Shown piece by piece: positions 9,294 to 18,365 of a DNA stretch of 64,000 bases (position 1 is its first letter; the number at the start of each line of letters is the position of its first letter). The stretch comes from Archangium violaceum. Lineage in GTDB: Bacteria; Myxococcota; Myxococcia; Myxococcales; Myxococcaceae. Below the pieces are notes generated by a model. It did no database searches. It saw only the letters and a program-made list of their open reading frames with translations, and had not been told where the DNA came from. The translations under genes and the position numbers were made by a program. The DNA is taken from positions 7,794,001 through 7,858,000 of the forward strand of contig NZ_CP069396.1 of assembly GCF_016887565.1 (NCBI RefSeq), written 5' to 3'.

Positions 9294-11894
9294 TCAAGGC
9301 AGGGTCACCGCCTGCTCGAGCGCCTGTTGGATCTGCGGAAGCGCGTAGGGCTTGGGCAGCACCACCACGCCCTCCAGGGGCTGCTCTCCCCTGGGGAGCG
9401 CCACGTGCCCATGGCCCGAGGCGAGGATGATCTTCATCCCGTTCTTCCTGCCCACCACTTCCCGTGCCAGATCCACGCCCGACGAGCCCGGCAGCGACAC
9501 GTCCGTGAACAACACGTCGAAGTTGCTGGCCGCCATGGCTCCCTTGGCCTCCTCGGCGCTGGTGACCGCGAGCACCTCGTGACCCAGCAGATCCATCAGC
9601 TCGCACGCCGAGGAGCGCACGTCCTCGTCATCCTCCACCAGCAGCACGCGCAGCCGGCGCGACGCGGCGGGCACGGGGGCGCGCTCGGTCGTGGTGGGCG
9701 TGGTGGGCGTGGACGCCGCGCGGGGGGGTCCGCGGACCGCCAGCCGCTGCTGGCGGTTGTCGAGCAACTGCCGCAGCTTGCGGGCCAGGTCCTCCCGGCT
9801 GTAGGGCTTGCTCAGCAGCTGCACCCCCGCATCGAGCCGTCCGCCATGCACGATGGCGTTCTCCGTGTAGCCCGAGGTGAAGAGCACCTCGATGTCCGGG
9901 ATGAGCGTCCGGGCCTGTTTGGCGAGCTCGGGGCTGCGCACCGGACCGGGCATCACCACGTCGGTGAACAACATGTCGATGGGGACACCACTCTGGAGGA
10001 TCACCAGCGCGCTCTGCGCGTCCACGGCCTTGAGCACGCGGTAGCCCAGCTCGGTCACCATCTCCACCACCGTGGCACGCACCTCGGCGTCGTCCTCCAC
10101 CACCAGGATGGTCTCCGTGCCACCCATGATGGGGCCGGTGACGACCTTGGCGTCCGCCGACTCGGCCTCCAGGGCGCGGGGCAGGTAGAGCTTGATGGTC
10201 GTGCCGTGCCCCACCTCGCTGTAGAGCTTGATATGGCCGCCGCTCTGCTTGACGAAGCCGTACACCATGCTCAGGCCCAGACCCGTGCCGCGGCCCTCGG
10301 GCTTGGTGGTGAAGAACGGCTCGAAGGCGCGCTCCATCACCTCTGGCGTCATGCCAGTGCCGGTGTCCGACACGGCCACCAGCACGTACTGGCCGGGCAG
10401 GACCTCGGGGTGCGCCCGGCAGTAGCGGTCATCCAACATGGCATTGCTGACCTCGATCGTCAGCTTGCCATTGTTGTCCATGGCGTCACGGGCGTTGATG
10501 GCCAGGTTGAGGATGACATTCTCGAGCTGGTTGGGGTCGATGGCCGTGTTCCACAGCCCCCCGGCGGTGACGGTCTCCAGCTGGACGTCCTCGCCCAGCG
10601 TGCGGCGCAGCAGCTCGTCCATGCCGCGCACCAGCCGGCTCAGGTTGACGACGAGCGGCTGGAGCGGCTGGCGGCGCGCGAAGGAGAGCAGCTGGGAGGC
10701 GAGCTTGGCGCCGCGGTCCACGGCGCGGGCCGCGGTCTGCACGCGAGTCATGGCGCGCTCGTTGCCCTCCACCTCGCGCTGCAGGAGCTGCAGGTTGCCG
10801 GCGATGACCTGGAGCAGGTTGTTGAAGTCGTGCGCCACGCCGCCGGTGAGCTTGCCCACCGCCTCCATCTTCTGGGACTGGTGGAGCAGTGCCTCGGTCT
10901 TGCGCCGCTCGGCCTCGCTCTCCTCGAGCGCGCGGGTACGCTCGCGGACCAGCTCCTCCAGGTGCTGCTGGTAGTGGAGCACCTGCGCCTCGGCGCGCGC
11001 CTTCTCGGTGACGTCCTGGCCGTAGACGAGGATGGCCTGGACGGGCCCTCCCTGCACGCGGACGGGCCGGTAGTCGAAGTCCACGACCATGTCCTCGACC
11101 GGACCGTCCACCTTCTTGCGGATGGCGACCTTGAAGCCCCGCATGCTGACCGACTCACCCTGGTAGAACACCCGCCCGAGCATGTCGAAGATGGCCTTGT
11201 TGCCCTCGAGCTCCGGGCGCGACTTGATCAACGACATGCCGATGACGTTCCGGTGGCCGAGGAACGGCAGGTAGTTGTCGTTGACCATCTCCCAGACGTA
11301 TTCGGGACCCCGCAGGATGCCCACGGCCCCGGGGAACAGCTCGAGCAACTGGCGGAGGTAACGGCGCTCGTCATCCAGCGCCTTGTTGTTCTCCTGCACC
11401 GTCCACACCTGGCCCAGCAGGGTGGCGAGCTGATCCGGGGAGAAGCCCTCCCGCCGGTCCTCTCGCGCCCACTTCGCGGTTTCCGTGGAGCGCAGGTCCG
11501 TCACATCCACGGCGTGCTGGAGGATGAAGGCCACGTTGCCCGAGGAATCGAGCAGGGGCTTGTGGGAGAAGCTCCAGAAGCGCTCCTCGAGCACCGGCCC
11601 CTCCCGAGTGGAGCGCATGACGGGCTGGGCCAGCATCGGGACGAGGTCCGGCAGCCGCCGGGAGAGCACCCGCTCGAGCGACTCCCGGAACCGGCGCGGG
11701 CCATCGTCGCCCGGACCCTGAGCCACCTGGGGGAGCACCTCGAAGACGTTGCGGCCGACGACCGCATCGAGCCGCAGCGAGGTGGCCTCCAGGTAGGCCT
11801 GGTTGGCCGTGACGTACTTCAGCTCCCGATCCAGCACCATGAGGGGCGCGGGAGCGGCGTCGAAGAGCTTCTGGGAATCGATAGAGTCGAACAT
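9294..11894 (-). CDS. Soluble hybrid sensor histidine kinase (PAS-PAS-HisKA-HATPase-REC-REC)
   Basis: 866 residues with no membrane segment, so a cytosolic sensor. Order: PAS (about 5-135), second PAS (about 180-300), coiled coil (about 300-345), HisKA with phospho-acceptor His355 in GGVAHDFNN, HATPase with N box around N467, G1 DTGTGM (510-515) and G2 GRGTGLG, then two receiver domains: the first with D601/D602, phospho-acceptor D645 and K696, the second with D755/D756, D798 and K848. All key residues are kept in both receivers. The long frame extends to 12116, but the PAS domain begins at ATG 11894; no clear ribosome-binding site is seen there. It lies between two polysaccharide-hydrolase genes; regulation of them is only a guess. 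Confidence 0.88.
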   Translation of the reverse strand: MFDSIDSQKLFDAAPAPLMVLDRELKYVTANQAYLEATSLRLDAVVGRNVFEVLPQVAQGPGDDGPRRFRESLERVLSRRLPDLVPMLAQPVMRSTREGPVLEERFWSFSHKPLLDSSGNVAFILQHAVDVTDLRSTETAKWAREDRREGFSPDQLATLLGQVWTVQENNKALDDERRYLRQLLELFPGAVGILRGPEYVWEMVNDNYLPFLGHRNVIGMSLIKSRPELEGNKAIFDMLGRVFYQGESVSMRGFKVAIRKKVDGPVEDMVVDFDYRPVRVQGGPVQAILVYGQDVTEKARAEAQVLHYQQHLEELVRERTRALEESEAERRKTEALLHQSQKMEAVGKLTGGVAHDFNNLLQVIAGNLQLLQREVEGNERAMTRVQTAARAVDRGAKLASQLLSFARRQPLQPLVVNLSRLVRGMDELLRRTLGEDVQLETVTAGGLWNTAIDPNQLENVILNLAINARDAMDNNGKLTIEVSNAMLDDRYCRAHPEVLPGQYVLVAVSDTGTGMTPEVMERAFEPFFTTKPEGRGTGLGLSMVYGFVKQSGGHIKLYSEVGHGTTIKLYLPRALEAESADAKVVTGPIMGGTETILVVEDDAEVRATVVEMVTELGYRVLKAVDAQSALVILQSGVPIDMLFTDVVMPGPVRSPELAKQARTLIPDIEVLFTSGYTENAIVHGGRLDAGVQLLSKPYSREDLARKLRQLLDNRQQRLAVRGPPRAASTPTTPTTTERAPVPAASRRLRVLLVEDDEDVRSSACELMDLLGHEVLAVTSAEEAKGAMAASNFDVLFTDVSLPGSSGVDLAREVVGRKNGMKIILASGHGHVALPRGEQPLEGVVVLPKPYALPQIQQALEQAVTLP

Positions 11895-12313
11895 GGCGAA
11901 CAGTGGGATGGTACCCCTCGGCTCCCTTGTCTGGTGGCGGAACGGCGTGCCTGGCGGCCCCCCAGGATACCGTCTTCGCGCAAACGAAGAACCAGAGAAG
12001 AATTCAACCCGGCGCGATTCCCTGGGACCCGGTGCGCACACGAAGCGGCCAGGCGTGCGGACACCTCCATCCCGTCCTCCCGACCGGGCCCCGAGCAACC
12101 GGGCGAGCCCACCCAACCAGCACCGGGAATACCATTTACATATTTAACGTCTTTTACTGGTTTGTTGATTCTTTCCGGTTGATGAGGGCTGTGCTACGGA
12201 GGGGCGCGCTGCGAGCAGCAGTCGTGCCGTTGTTTCATCGCGGCCTCGTTCCCGCTGTCCCTTCTCAATTCCAGACACGGTGTGGTGAGGCCCTCGAGCC
12301 AAGGAGCAGTCCC
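11895..12313. other. Divergent control region with an AT-rich core
   Basis: About 420 bases between the divergent hybrid kinase and GH71/99-like genes. A distinctly AT-rich block (about 12128-12180, containing TTTACATATTTAACG and TTGATT) is the likely promoter core. AAGGAG at 12301-12306 is the ribosome-binding site for the downstream gene. No gene is credible here. Confidence 0.5.
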
Positions 12314-14026
12314 ATGACGCATCGTCGTTTCATGAACGAGGGAGCGGGTGTGTTCGCCGCGCTCATGCTGGCGGGCTGTGGTTCGGCCTCATCCGATACC
12401 GGGAGCGTGGTCCGTGAGGGAGCCGCGGAGCCGACCGCCACCGTCACCGCGCCCGTGGCGGTGAGCAAGACTTTCACCAAGAAGATCTACGTCCACCTCA
12501 TGCCCTGGTTCGAGAGCAATACCTCCTCGGGCAATGGCTCCTGGGGTGTCCACTGGACCATGGCCAACAAGAACCCCAACGTGGTCGACTCCACGGGCAG
12601 GAGGCAGATCGCTTCCTACTACTACCCGTTGATCGGGCCCTACGCGTCGGGCGACCAGGACGTGATCGAGTACCAGCTGCTGCTCATGAAGTACGCGGGC
12701 GTGGATGGCGTGCTCATCGACTGGCCCGGCACGCTCAATTGCGTGGACTACCCCAAGAACAAGCAGAACGCCGAGGCCCTCATCAACAAGACGGCCGCGG
12801 TGGGTCTGGATTTCGCCATCGTCTACGAGGACCACAACCTGACGCTGGCGCCCACCTACGGCTGCTCCGTTCCCGACAAGTACGCCGCGGCCCGCAATGA
12901 CATGATCTACATGCGGGACAACTACTTCTCCCGTGGCAACTACATCAAGATCAACAACGCCCCCCTGCTGCTGGACTTCGGTCCGCAGACGTTCAAGTCA
13001 CCGAGCGATTGGAGCAACATCTTCTCGCCGCTGTCGACCAAACCGACCTTCCTGACGCTCTGGTACCAGAACGGGGATGCGGGCGCCAACGCGCAGGGCG
13101 AGTACCCGTGGATCTACTCGGACTTCACGACCGGATTGCAGAACTTCTACAACAACCGTCCGCTGAACGTGAAGTTCGGCGTGGCCTACCCTGGCTTCAA
13201 CACCTTCTACACGGCGGGTGGATGGGGCGGCCCGACCTGGGGCCTGCCCTACAATGGGACCGGCACCTTTGGCCAGACGCTGGACATGGCCAAGAACAGC
13301 GGCGTGAACTGGATCCAGCTCGCCACCTGGAACGACTACGGCGAAGGCACGATGCTCGAGCCGACGCGCGAGTTCGGTTATGGCTTCCTGACCACCCTGC
13401 AGCAGAAGCTCGGCGTGCCCTATGGGCAGAGCCAGCTGGAGCTCATCGCCAAATTCCATGAGCAGCGCAAGCAGTACGCGGGCAACGCGTCCAAGCAGGC
13501 TCAGCTCAACGAAGCCTTCAACTACTTCGTGGCCCTGCAGCCGGACAAGGCGGCGACCATTCTCGGAGGAGGCACCACGCCGCCGCCCAATCCCACGGTC
13601 ACCAACGCGGGATTCGAGTCCGGCATGACGGGTTGGAACACCTGGTCACCCAATGGCACCGCCGGGGCCGCGTTCACCGAGACCTATAACGGGGGCTACA
13701 ACAGCACCTATCACCTGACGCACTACAGCCCGGGGGCCTTCGAGACGTGGACCTACCAGCAGGCCTACAACATCCCCAACGGCAACTACCGGGTGCGCGC
13801 CTGGGTCCGCAAGGGAGGGGACTTCGGCTTCTCCCGGCTCCAGGCCAAGACGTGCGCCGAGTGCACTCCGGCGGCCACGAACCTCGGCACGTACAGTGCC
13901 TGGACTCAACTGGAGACGCCGACCATCTCCGTGACCGGGAACTACCTGGAGTTCGGCCTCCACACCCAGGCCACGAGCGGCAGCAGCTTCGTCCACCTGG
14001 ACGACGTGCAGCTCATCCGCCAGTAG
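12314..14026 (+). CDS. Lipoprotein glycoside hydrolase, GH71/GH99-like, with C-terminal carbohydrate-binding domain
   Basis: 570 residues. Lipobox LMLAGC gives lipidated Cys22. The catalytic region (about 55-385) resembles the GH71/GH99-like fold: KKIYVHLMPWFE at the first strand, GVDGVLIDWPG near 129-139, VYEDHN near 170, and the characteristic ATWNDYGEGTMLEPT near 337-351. GH71 enzymes are alpha-1,3-glucanases and GH99 enzymes endo-mannosidases; the choice cannot be made here. After a Pro-rich linker (about 418-427) a jelly-roll domain (about 428-570, starting TNAGFESG and ending VHLDDVQL) looks like a CBM4/9-type carbohydrate-binding module. AAGGAG is well placed before ATG 12314. Confidence 0.82.
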   Translation: MTHRRFMNEGAGVFAALMLAGCGSASSDTGSVVREGAAEPTATVTAPVAVSKTFTKKIYVHLMPWFESNTSSGNGSWGVHWTMANKNPNVVDSTGRRQIASYYYPLIGPYASGDQDVIEYQLLLMKYAGVDGVLIDWPGTLNCVDYPKNKQNAEALINKTAAVGLDFAIVYEDHNLTLAPTYGCSVPDKYAAARNDMIYMRDNYFSRGNYIKINNAPLLLDFGPQTFKSPSDWSNIFSPLSTKPTFLTLWYQNGDAGANAQGEYPWIYSDFTTGLQNFYNNRPLNVKFGVAYPGFNTFYTAGGWGGPTWGLPYNGTGTFGQTLDMAKNSGVNWIQLATWNDYGEGTMLEPTREFGYGFLTTLQQKLGVPYGQSQLELIAKFHEQRKQYAGNASKQAQLNEAFNYFVALQPDKAATILGGGTTPPPNPTVTNAGFESGMTGWNTWSPNGTAGAAFTETYNGGYNSTYHLTHYSPGAFETWTYQQAYNIPNGNYRVRAWVRKGGDFGFSRLQAKTCAECTPAATNLGTYSAWTQLETPTISVTGNYLEFGLHTQATSGSSFVHLDDVQLIRQ

Positions 14027-14044
14027 TCCCCGAGCCTACCCGCT

Positions 14045-14075
14045 GACCCGCTCGCGCCACCGGGCCGAGCGGGTC
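14045..14075. terminator. Bidirectional terminator hairpin
   Basis: GACCCGCTCG (14045-14054) pairs perfectly with CGAGCGGGTC (14066-14075) across an 11-base loop, between two convergent genes. Confidence 0.7.
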
Positions 14076-14093
14076 CTCCTTCAACGAGCTCGA

Positions 14094-14813
14094 CTACCGG
14101 TCCTCGCGAGGCGTCGGCTCAGCCGCGTACGGCCAGGGCTGGGTCTTGTCGTACTGGACGCTCGTCCAATAGACGCGCAGCGCCGCCGTGTCATTGTAAT
14201 ACACGCGCGTCTCGATGAGGTCGAAGCAGGGATCGTAGAGGGCCAACCCGAAGTAGCACAGCTTGCCGCTCCCCATCTGGCAGTCCTTCATCTGGTCTCG
14301 ACGGATGTTCGTCCGGGAGTACACCCTGCCGCCCACCCCGCCCGCCACGTCGATGGTGGCAACGACGTCCGAGCCCGTCGCGGCATTGTCGATGTCCATC
14401 GCGAAGACGGCGGTGTGCCTGCCAACGCCATAACTCCTGTCATACGGGCCGTACCACATGTGCCCGGCCACCTCGCTGCTGATGTTGACCGCCCACGTGT
14501 CCTCGCAGCCCCAGTCGTGACAATTCCCAGCCTCCCAATACCCGACGGAGTGCCCGATCCGGCCGTCGAGCGGATAGTAGAACTGCGGCTCTATCTGGCC
14601 CAGGAGGCACATGGGAACGCTCGCGCTACGGCTCTGCTCCCCTCCGGGGAGGGTGGAGGGCAGCATGATGATCTCCGACGGATCCGGCATCGGGGAGACA
14701 ACCGCTGGCGCATTCCCCGCCGGGGCCTCGCCGGCCTCTCCTCCACACCCGAACACGGCCGTGGACACGCACAGGACCGCGAACCTCATCTTCCAGGACT
14801 TCGTTACCCTCAT
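14094..14813 (-). CDS. Hypothetical lipoprotein
   Basis: 239 residues with a signal sequence ending in VFGC (lipobox-like, Cys23), so probably an outer-surface or periplasmic lipoprotein. The mature part has a Pro-rich spacer and then a Cys-rich, aromatic-rich beta domain (segments FYYPLDGRIGHSVGYWEAG, VAGHMWYGPY, FAMDIDNAATGSDV), a style common in carbohydrate-binding or lectin-like jelly rolls. I do not recognise the family. GAGGAG six bases before ATG 14813 supports the start. Its neighbour on the other side of the terminator is a polysaccharide hydrolase. Confidence 0.75.
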   Translation of the reverse strand: MRVTKSWKMRFAVLCVSTAVFGCGGEAGEAPAGNAPAVVSPMPDPSEIIMLPSTLPGGEQSRSASVPMCLLGQIEPQFYYPLDGRIGHSVGYWEAGNCHDWGCEDTWAVNISSEVAGHMWYGPYDRSYGVGRHTAVFAMDIDNAATGSDVVATIDVAGGVGGRVYSRTNIRRDQMKDCQMGSGKLCYFGLALYDPCFDLIETRVYYNDTAALRVYWTSVQYDKTQPWPYAAEPTPREDR

Positions 14814-15163
14814 GACGCACTCCTCACGGTGAAGAACAGAACGGCGGAAGGCGGCTCTTTAATGATTCATCGCAAAGACTGTCAAGCATTCCAGACCGAT
14901 GCGACGAATCACGCGAAGTGTGACAAGGAATGGATTCTGGCGTCACACGACTGGCCACGGATCCAATGTCTTGCTCAGAGGGGAGAGGCTCCCAGTGGAG
15001 TCGTGGGTCATGCCCCTGCGGCGGTAGAGCACATCGGCGCGCCTCCGCCCTGACACCGGCTGGCGCGTTTGTTAGGGTGCCGCCGGTTCTTCCCCCTGGT
15101 CCGGAACCGTCCCGGCGCAACCCGTCCGGGCCGGTTCCGGGCCGAAGCCGAGACGCTCTCCAG
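14814..15163. other. Divergent intergenic region
   Basis: About 350 bases between the lipoprotein and rarA. The left part (about 14850-14945, TTTAATGATTCATCGC and neighbours) is relatively AT-rich and probably carries promoters. I see no coding sequence with credible codon use. Confidence 0.4.
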
Positions 15164-16498
15164 ATGACCGCAGGACCCGACCTGTTCGCCGCTTCCGTCG
15201 ATGTGAACCGCTTCGCGCCGCTCGCCGAGCGGATGCGCCCGCGCACCCCCGATGAGTTCATCGGGCAGTCCCACCTGCTCGGCCCTGGCGCTCCCCTGCG
15301 CCAGCTCATCGAGCGCAAGGCGCTCGTCTCCTCCCTGTTCTGGGGACCTCCGGGCGTGGGGAAGACCACGCTCGCGCGCATGCTGGCGGCGGGTGTCGAC
15401 GCGGAGTTCGTCATCCTCTCGGCGGTCTCCGATGGCATCCCCCGCATCCGGGAGGTGGTGGCCGAGGCCGAGCGCCTGCGCAACCAGTACCACCGGCGGA
15501 CCGTCGTCTTCGTGGATGAGATCCACCGCTGGGCGAAGAACGTCCAGGAGCAGGCCCTGCCCCATGTCGAGAGCGGGCTGTTGCTCCTCCTGGGGGCGAC
15601 GACCGAGAACGTCAGCTTCGAGGTGAGGCCCGCCCTCATCAGCAGGTGCCGCGTCTTCCAGCTCCGCGAGCTCACCCCCGCGGACATCCGGACCGCGCTC
15701 TCGCGTGCGCTCACCGATGAGAAGCGGGGGCTCGGCGCCAGGCGGCTGACGGCGGGCGACGAGGCGCTCACCGTGCTGGCGGAGGGCAGCGGGGGCGACG
15801 TGCGCAAGGCGCTGGGGGCGCTGGAGCTCGCGGCGCAGCTCACCGCGGATGGCGGGGAGCTCACGCGGGAGATCGCCGTCCAGGCGACCGGCACGCGCCT
15901 GTCGCGGCACGACAAGGATGGGGATCAGCACTTCGACCTGCTGAGCGCCCTCCAGAAGTCGTGCAGGGGCTCCAACGCCCAGGGGGCCATCTTCTGGGCG
16001 GCGCGGCTGCTCCAGGCGGGGGATGACGTGGCGCTGTGGCGCCGGCTCAAGGTGATCGCCGTGGAGGACGTGGGGCTGGCGATGCCCGAGGCCATCAACA
16101 TCGTGCGCGCGTGCGAGGAGAGCTTCTACTCCGTGGGCATGCCGGAGGGGCGCATCTTCGTCGCCCATGCCACCCTCACCCTGGCCACGGCGAAGAAGAG
16201 CAACCGGGCCTATCAGGCCATGGATGCCGCGCTGGCGGCCGTGGAGGCGCACCCCAACGCGGCCCCACCGCTCCACCTCCGCAACGCCCCCACGGAGCTC
16301 ATGAAGGAGCTGGGGCACAAACAGGGCTATCAGCCGCCGTGGAACCACAAGGACCACTACGCACCCGGTCAGACGTACCTGCCCGAGCCGCTGGAGCGCT
16401 CCATCTTCTACCGGCCCAGCAAGGAGGGCCACGAGGCGGAGATCCACGAGCGGATGAGCCACTGGTGGCGTGAGGACAAGGCATCCCGGGGGGAGTGA
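15164..16498 (+). CDS. rarA: Replication-associated recombination protein A (AAA+ ATPase)
   Basis: 444 residues, the normal size for RarA/MgsA. Walker A GPPGVGKTT near residues 63-71, Walker B FVDEIHRW near 117-124 (family usually HRF), the sensor segment GATTENVSFE, and a C-terminal RarA-type domain ending HYAPGQTYLPEPL and FYRPSKEG. The protein acts at stalled replication forks with the clamp loader and SSB. The ATG at 15164 begins the conserved N-terminus (DLFAASVDVNRFAPLAERMRP); no obvious ribosome-binding site precedes it. It is a single gene. Confidence 0.92.
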   Translation: MTAGPDLFAASVDVNRFAPLAERMRPRTPDEFIGQSHLLGPGAPLRQLIERKALVSSLFWGPPGVGKTTLARMLAAGVDAEFVILSAVSDGIPRIREVVAEAERLRNQYHRRTVVFVDEIHRWAKNVQEQALPHVESGLLLLLGATTENVSFEVRPALISRCRVFQLRELTPADIRTALSRALTDEKRGLGARRLTAGDEALTVLAEGSGGDVRKALGALELAAQLTADGGELTREIAVQATGTRLSRHDKDGDQHFDLLSALQKSCRGSNAQGAIFWAARLLQAGDDVALWRRLKVIAVEDVGLAMPEAINIVRACEESFYSVGMPEGRIFVAHATLTLATAKKSNRAYQAMDAALAAVEAHPNAAPPLHLRNAPTELMKELGHKQGYQPPWNHKDHYAPGQTYLPEPLERSIFYRPSKEGHEAEIHERMSHWWREDKASRGE

Positions 16499-16638
16499 CC
16501 GCCTGCTCTTCTTCCTGGCTCTCCAAGGGAGTTTGAGGTTGAAGGTCGAGCGGCACCGTGGACGGTGCAACGACTTGCGCAGCAACCCCGCCCACTCCAG
16601 CCTCCGGGCGCGCTGACGCTTCCGGCACATGGCCCGAG

Positions 16639-16693
16639 CTGCCCCATCTGAAGCTGGTGCCTCCTCCTCGCCCGGGGCCGCCGCCGCGGAGAG
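16639..16693 (+). repeat. 55-bp dispersed repeat, copy A
   Basis: A 55-base segment (GCTGCCCCATCTGAAGCTGG onward) matches 23101-23155 with two mismatches by my reading, in the same orientation. Flanks do not match. It lies in the 273-base gap between rarA and the nitroreductase, in which I see no gene. Confidence 0.7.
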
Positions 16694-16771
16694 CCCGCCC
16701 TCGCGCTCCTACCCCGAGCCCCGGGAGAAGCTGACACCGTCTCAGGAGAGCCGTCGGCTTCCGCGCGGCGC

Positions 16772-17377
16772 TCAAACAATCGTGCAGACTTCCTCGAAAG
16801 ACAGGCGCGGTCCCCGCGGGTAGAGCTTCGAACTGTCACCATACCCGATCGTGCAGATGAAGTTCGATTTGAGGTTCGTGCCCGCGAAGAAGACCTTGTC
16901 CACCTCCGCATTGTAAAAGCCTGACATGGGGCAGACATCCAAGCCAAGCGCGCGGGCCGCGAAAATCAAGTAGGCTCCCTGGAGGGAGCTGTTGCGAAAG
17001 GCCGTGTCGTAGCTGAACCTGGGATCATTGACAAAGAAAGGCCTCGCATCATAGCTCGGAAAGAGCCGGGGCAGGTCTTCGTAGAATTTCTCATTGTAGG
17101 CAATAATTGCCGTCACGGGGGCCGATTTCACCTGCTCGATGTTGGACCCCATCAAGGCTGGATAGAGCCTGGCCTTCTCCGATTCACTCCGCACGAACAC
17201 GATCCTCGCCGGTGCGGAGTTCACCGACGTGGGTCCCCACTTCATCAGCTCGTAGAGTTCCCGCAGGGTCTGCTCCGAGACGGGCTTGTTCTGCCAGAAA
17301 TGATGGGTGCGGGCTTCGGTAAAGAGCTGCTGGATGGATTCCTTCGCAATGGTCCTGGTCATCGGGGTCTCGTTCAT
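16772..17377 (-). CDS. Nitroreductase-family protein (RutE/HadB-like)
   Basis: 201 residues, matching the malonic-semialdehyde reductase RutE/HadB subgroup of the FMN nitroreductase family. Seen: ARTHHFWQNKPVSEQTLRELYELMKWGPTS in several blocks near 22-51, typical of the N-terminal FMN-binding helix, NSSLQGAYLIFAARALGLD near 129-147, and the C-terminal IGYGDSSKLYPRGPRL. It probably reduces a small aldehyde or electrophile using NAD(P)H and FMN. ATG 17377 has GGGGG six bases upstream; ATG 17362 is an alternative. It is divergent from a LysR regulator that probably controls it. Confidence 0.87.
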   Translation of the reverse strand: MNETPMTRTIAKESIQQLFTEARTHHFWQNKPVSEQTLRELYELMKWGPTSVNSAPARIVFVRSESEKARLYPALMGSNIEQVKSAPVTAIIAYNEKFYEDLPRLFPSYDARPFFVNDPRFSYDTAFRNSSLQGAYLIFAARALGLDVCPMSGFYNAEVDKVFFAGTNLKSNFICTIGYGDSSKLYPRGPRLSFEEVCTIV

Positions 17378-17426
17378 TTGATACCCCCATTCTTGGCCCG
17401 ACAGACCACATTGAGAAGAGCGAAGA

Positions 17427-17447
17427 ATCCCAATATATCTTCCGGAT
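17427..17447. promoter_or_regulatory. Inverted repeat, candidate LysR-type operator
   Basis: ATCC-N13-GGAT inverted repeat, with an AT-rich centre (CAATATATCT), in the 79-base gap between nitroreductase and LysR genes. The usual T-N11-A spacing is not exact. LysR proteins normally bind such divergent gaps. Confidence 0.35.
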
Positions 17448-17456
17448 AGGCGAAAG

Positions 17457-18365
17457 ATGAATCCGGACTTGAATGCAGCGATGATCTTCGTGAACGTGGT
17501 GAGGGCGGGAAGCTTCAGCAAGGCCGCTCGGAGCCTCGGTCTCTCCGTCTCCACCGTGAGTGACCGGGTGGTTGGCCTGGAAAAGGCCCTGGGGGTGAGC
17601 CTCCTGACCCGAACCACCCGGAAGTTGAAACCGACGGACGAGGGGGCCGCCTTTTTCAAGGAATCCGAAGCCGCGCTCCAGACCCTGCTGGGTGCCTTCG
17701 AAGGAGCCACGGCGGCCCGGCAGCACCCCACCGGTACCTTGAGGATCACCGCGCCCGCGGATTTTCCGCCCTCGGAGATATCCGCTGCCGTCATCGAGTT
17801 TCGGGAGAAGTATCCTCAGGTCAAGGTGGAGACCCACATCAGCAATCGCTACGTAGACCTCATCACCGAGGGATTCGATATCGCCATCCGGGGAGGGCAC
17901 CTGGAGGATTCCGGCCTGCGCTCCAAGCGCCTCGGGGTGGGAAACCTGGTCGTGGTGGCGAGCTCTCGCTATCTCCAGGGAGCCTCGGCCATTCAGCACC
18001 CACGAGACCTCACGGCTCATCCGTGCATCGGCTTTGTGAGCAAAGAGGGAAACAAGGGCAACATGCTGTGGCACCTTCGCTCGGCGAGCGGAGAGGCCGT
18101 CCGGTTGAAGCCTGATTTCGTGGTCTCGTCTACGTCCTTCACCTGGATCCTGAGCCTCGTGAGGCGCGGGGCGGGATTGGCCCTGGTGCCCCAATCGCTG
18201 CTGAAGGAAGACTTCGCCAGGAAGAGGCTCGTCCGGGTACTTCCGGATTGGGCCACGGAGTATGCGCCGGTGCACCTTGTCTACCCTCCTCAACGCTTTT
18301 CTTCGCCCAAGGTGAGGGAAATGATCCCCATCCTGGAGAGGCACTTGCGCGAACTGTTTGCGTAG
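17457..18365 (+). CDS. LysR-family transcriptional regulator
   Basis: 302 residues. N-terminal winged helix-turn-helix (about 3-62: FVNVVRAGSFSKAARSLGLSVSTVSDRV in the recognition region) and a C-terminal periplasmic-binding-protein-like effector domain (about 90-295). Of the LysR subgroup that often regulates a divergent oxidoreductase; here the nitroreductase gene starts 79 bases away on the other strand. The effector is unknown. The start ATG 17457 is preceded by AGGCGAAAG. Confidence 0.92.
   Translation: MNPDLNAAMIFVNVVRAGSFSKAARSLGLSVSTVSDRVVGLEKALGVSLLTRTTRKLKPTDEGAAFFKESEAALQTLLGAFEGATAARQHPTGTLRITAPADFPPSEISAAVIEFREKYPQVKVETHISNRYVDLITEGFDIAIRGGHLEDSGLRSKRLGVGNLVVVASSRYLQGASAIQHPRDLTAHPCIGFVSKEGNKGNMLWHLRSASGEAVRLKPDFVVSSTSFTWILSLVRRGAGLALVPQSLLKEDFARKRLVRVLPDWATEYAPVHLVYPPQRFSSPKVREMIPILERHLRELFA

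Noticed and set aside
9327-12182. Very long open frame (951 codons) on the plus strand opposite the hybrid histidine kinase
   Set aside because: Antisense shadow: low-complexity Leu/His/Arg/Gly text, no domain; the minus strand has all kinase motifs.
16499-16771. Possible small genes in the rarA/nitroreductase gap
   Set aside because: Frames on both strands are low-complexity and share only the 55-bp repeat with the 23 kb region; no start or family support.
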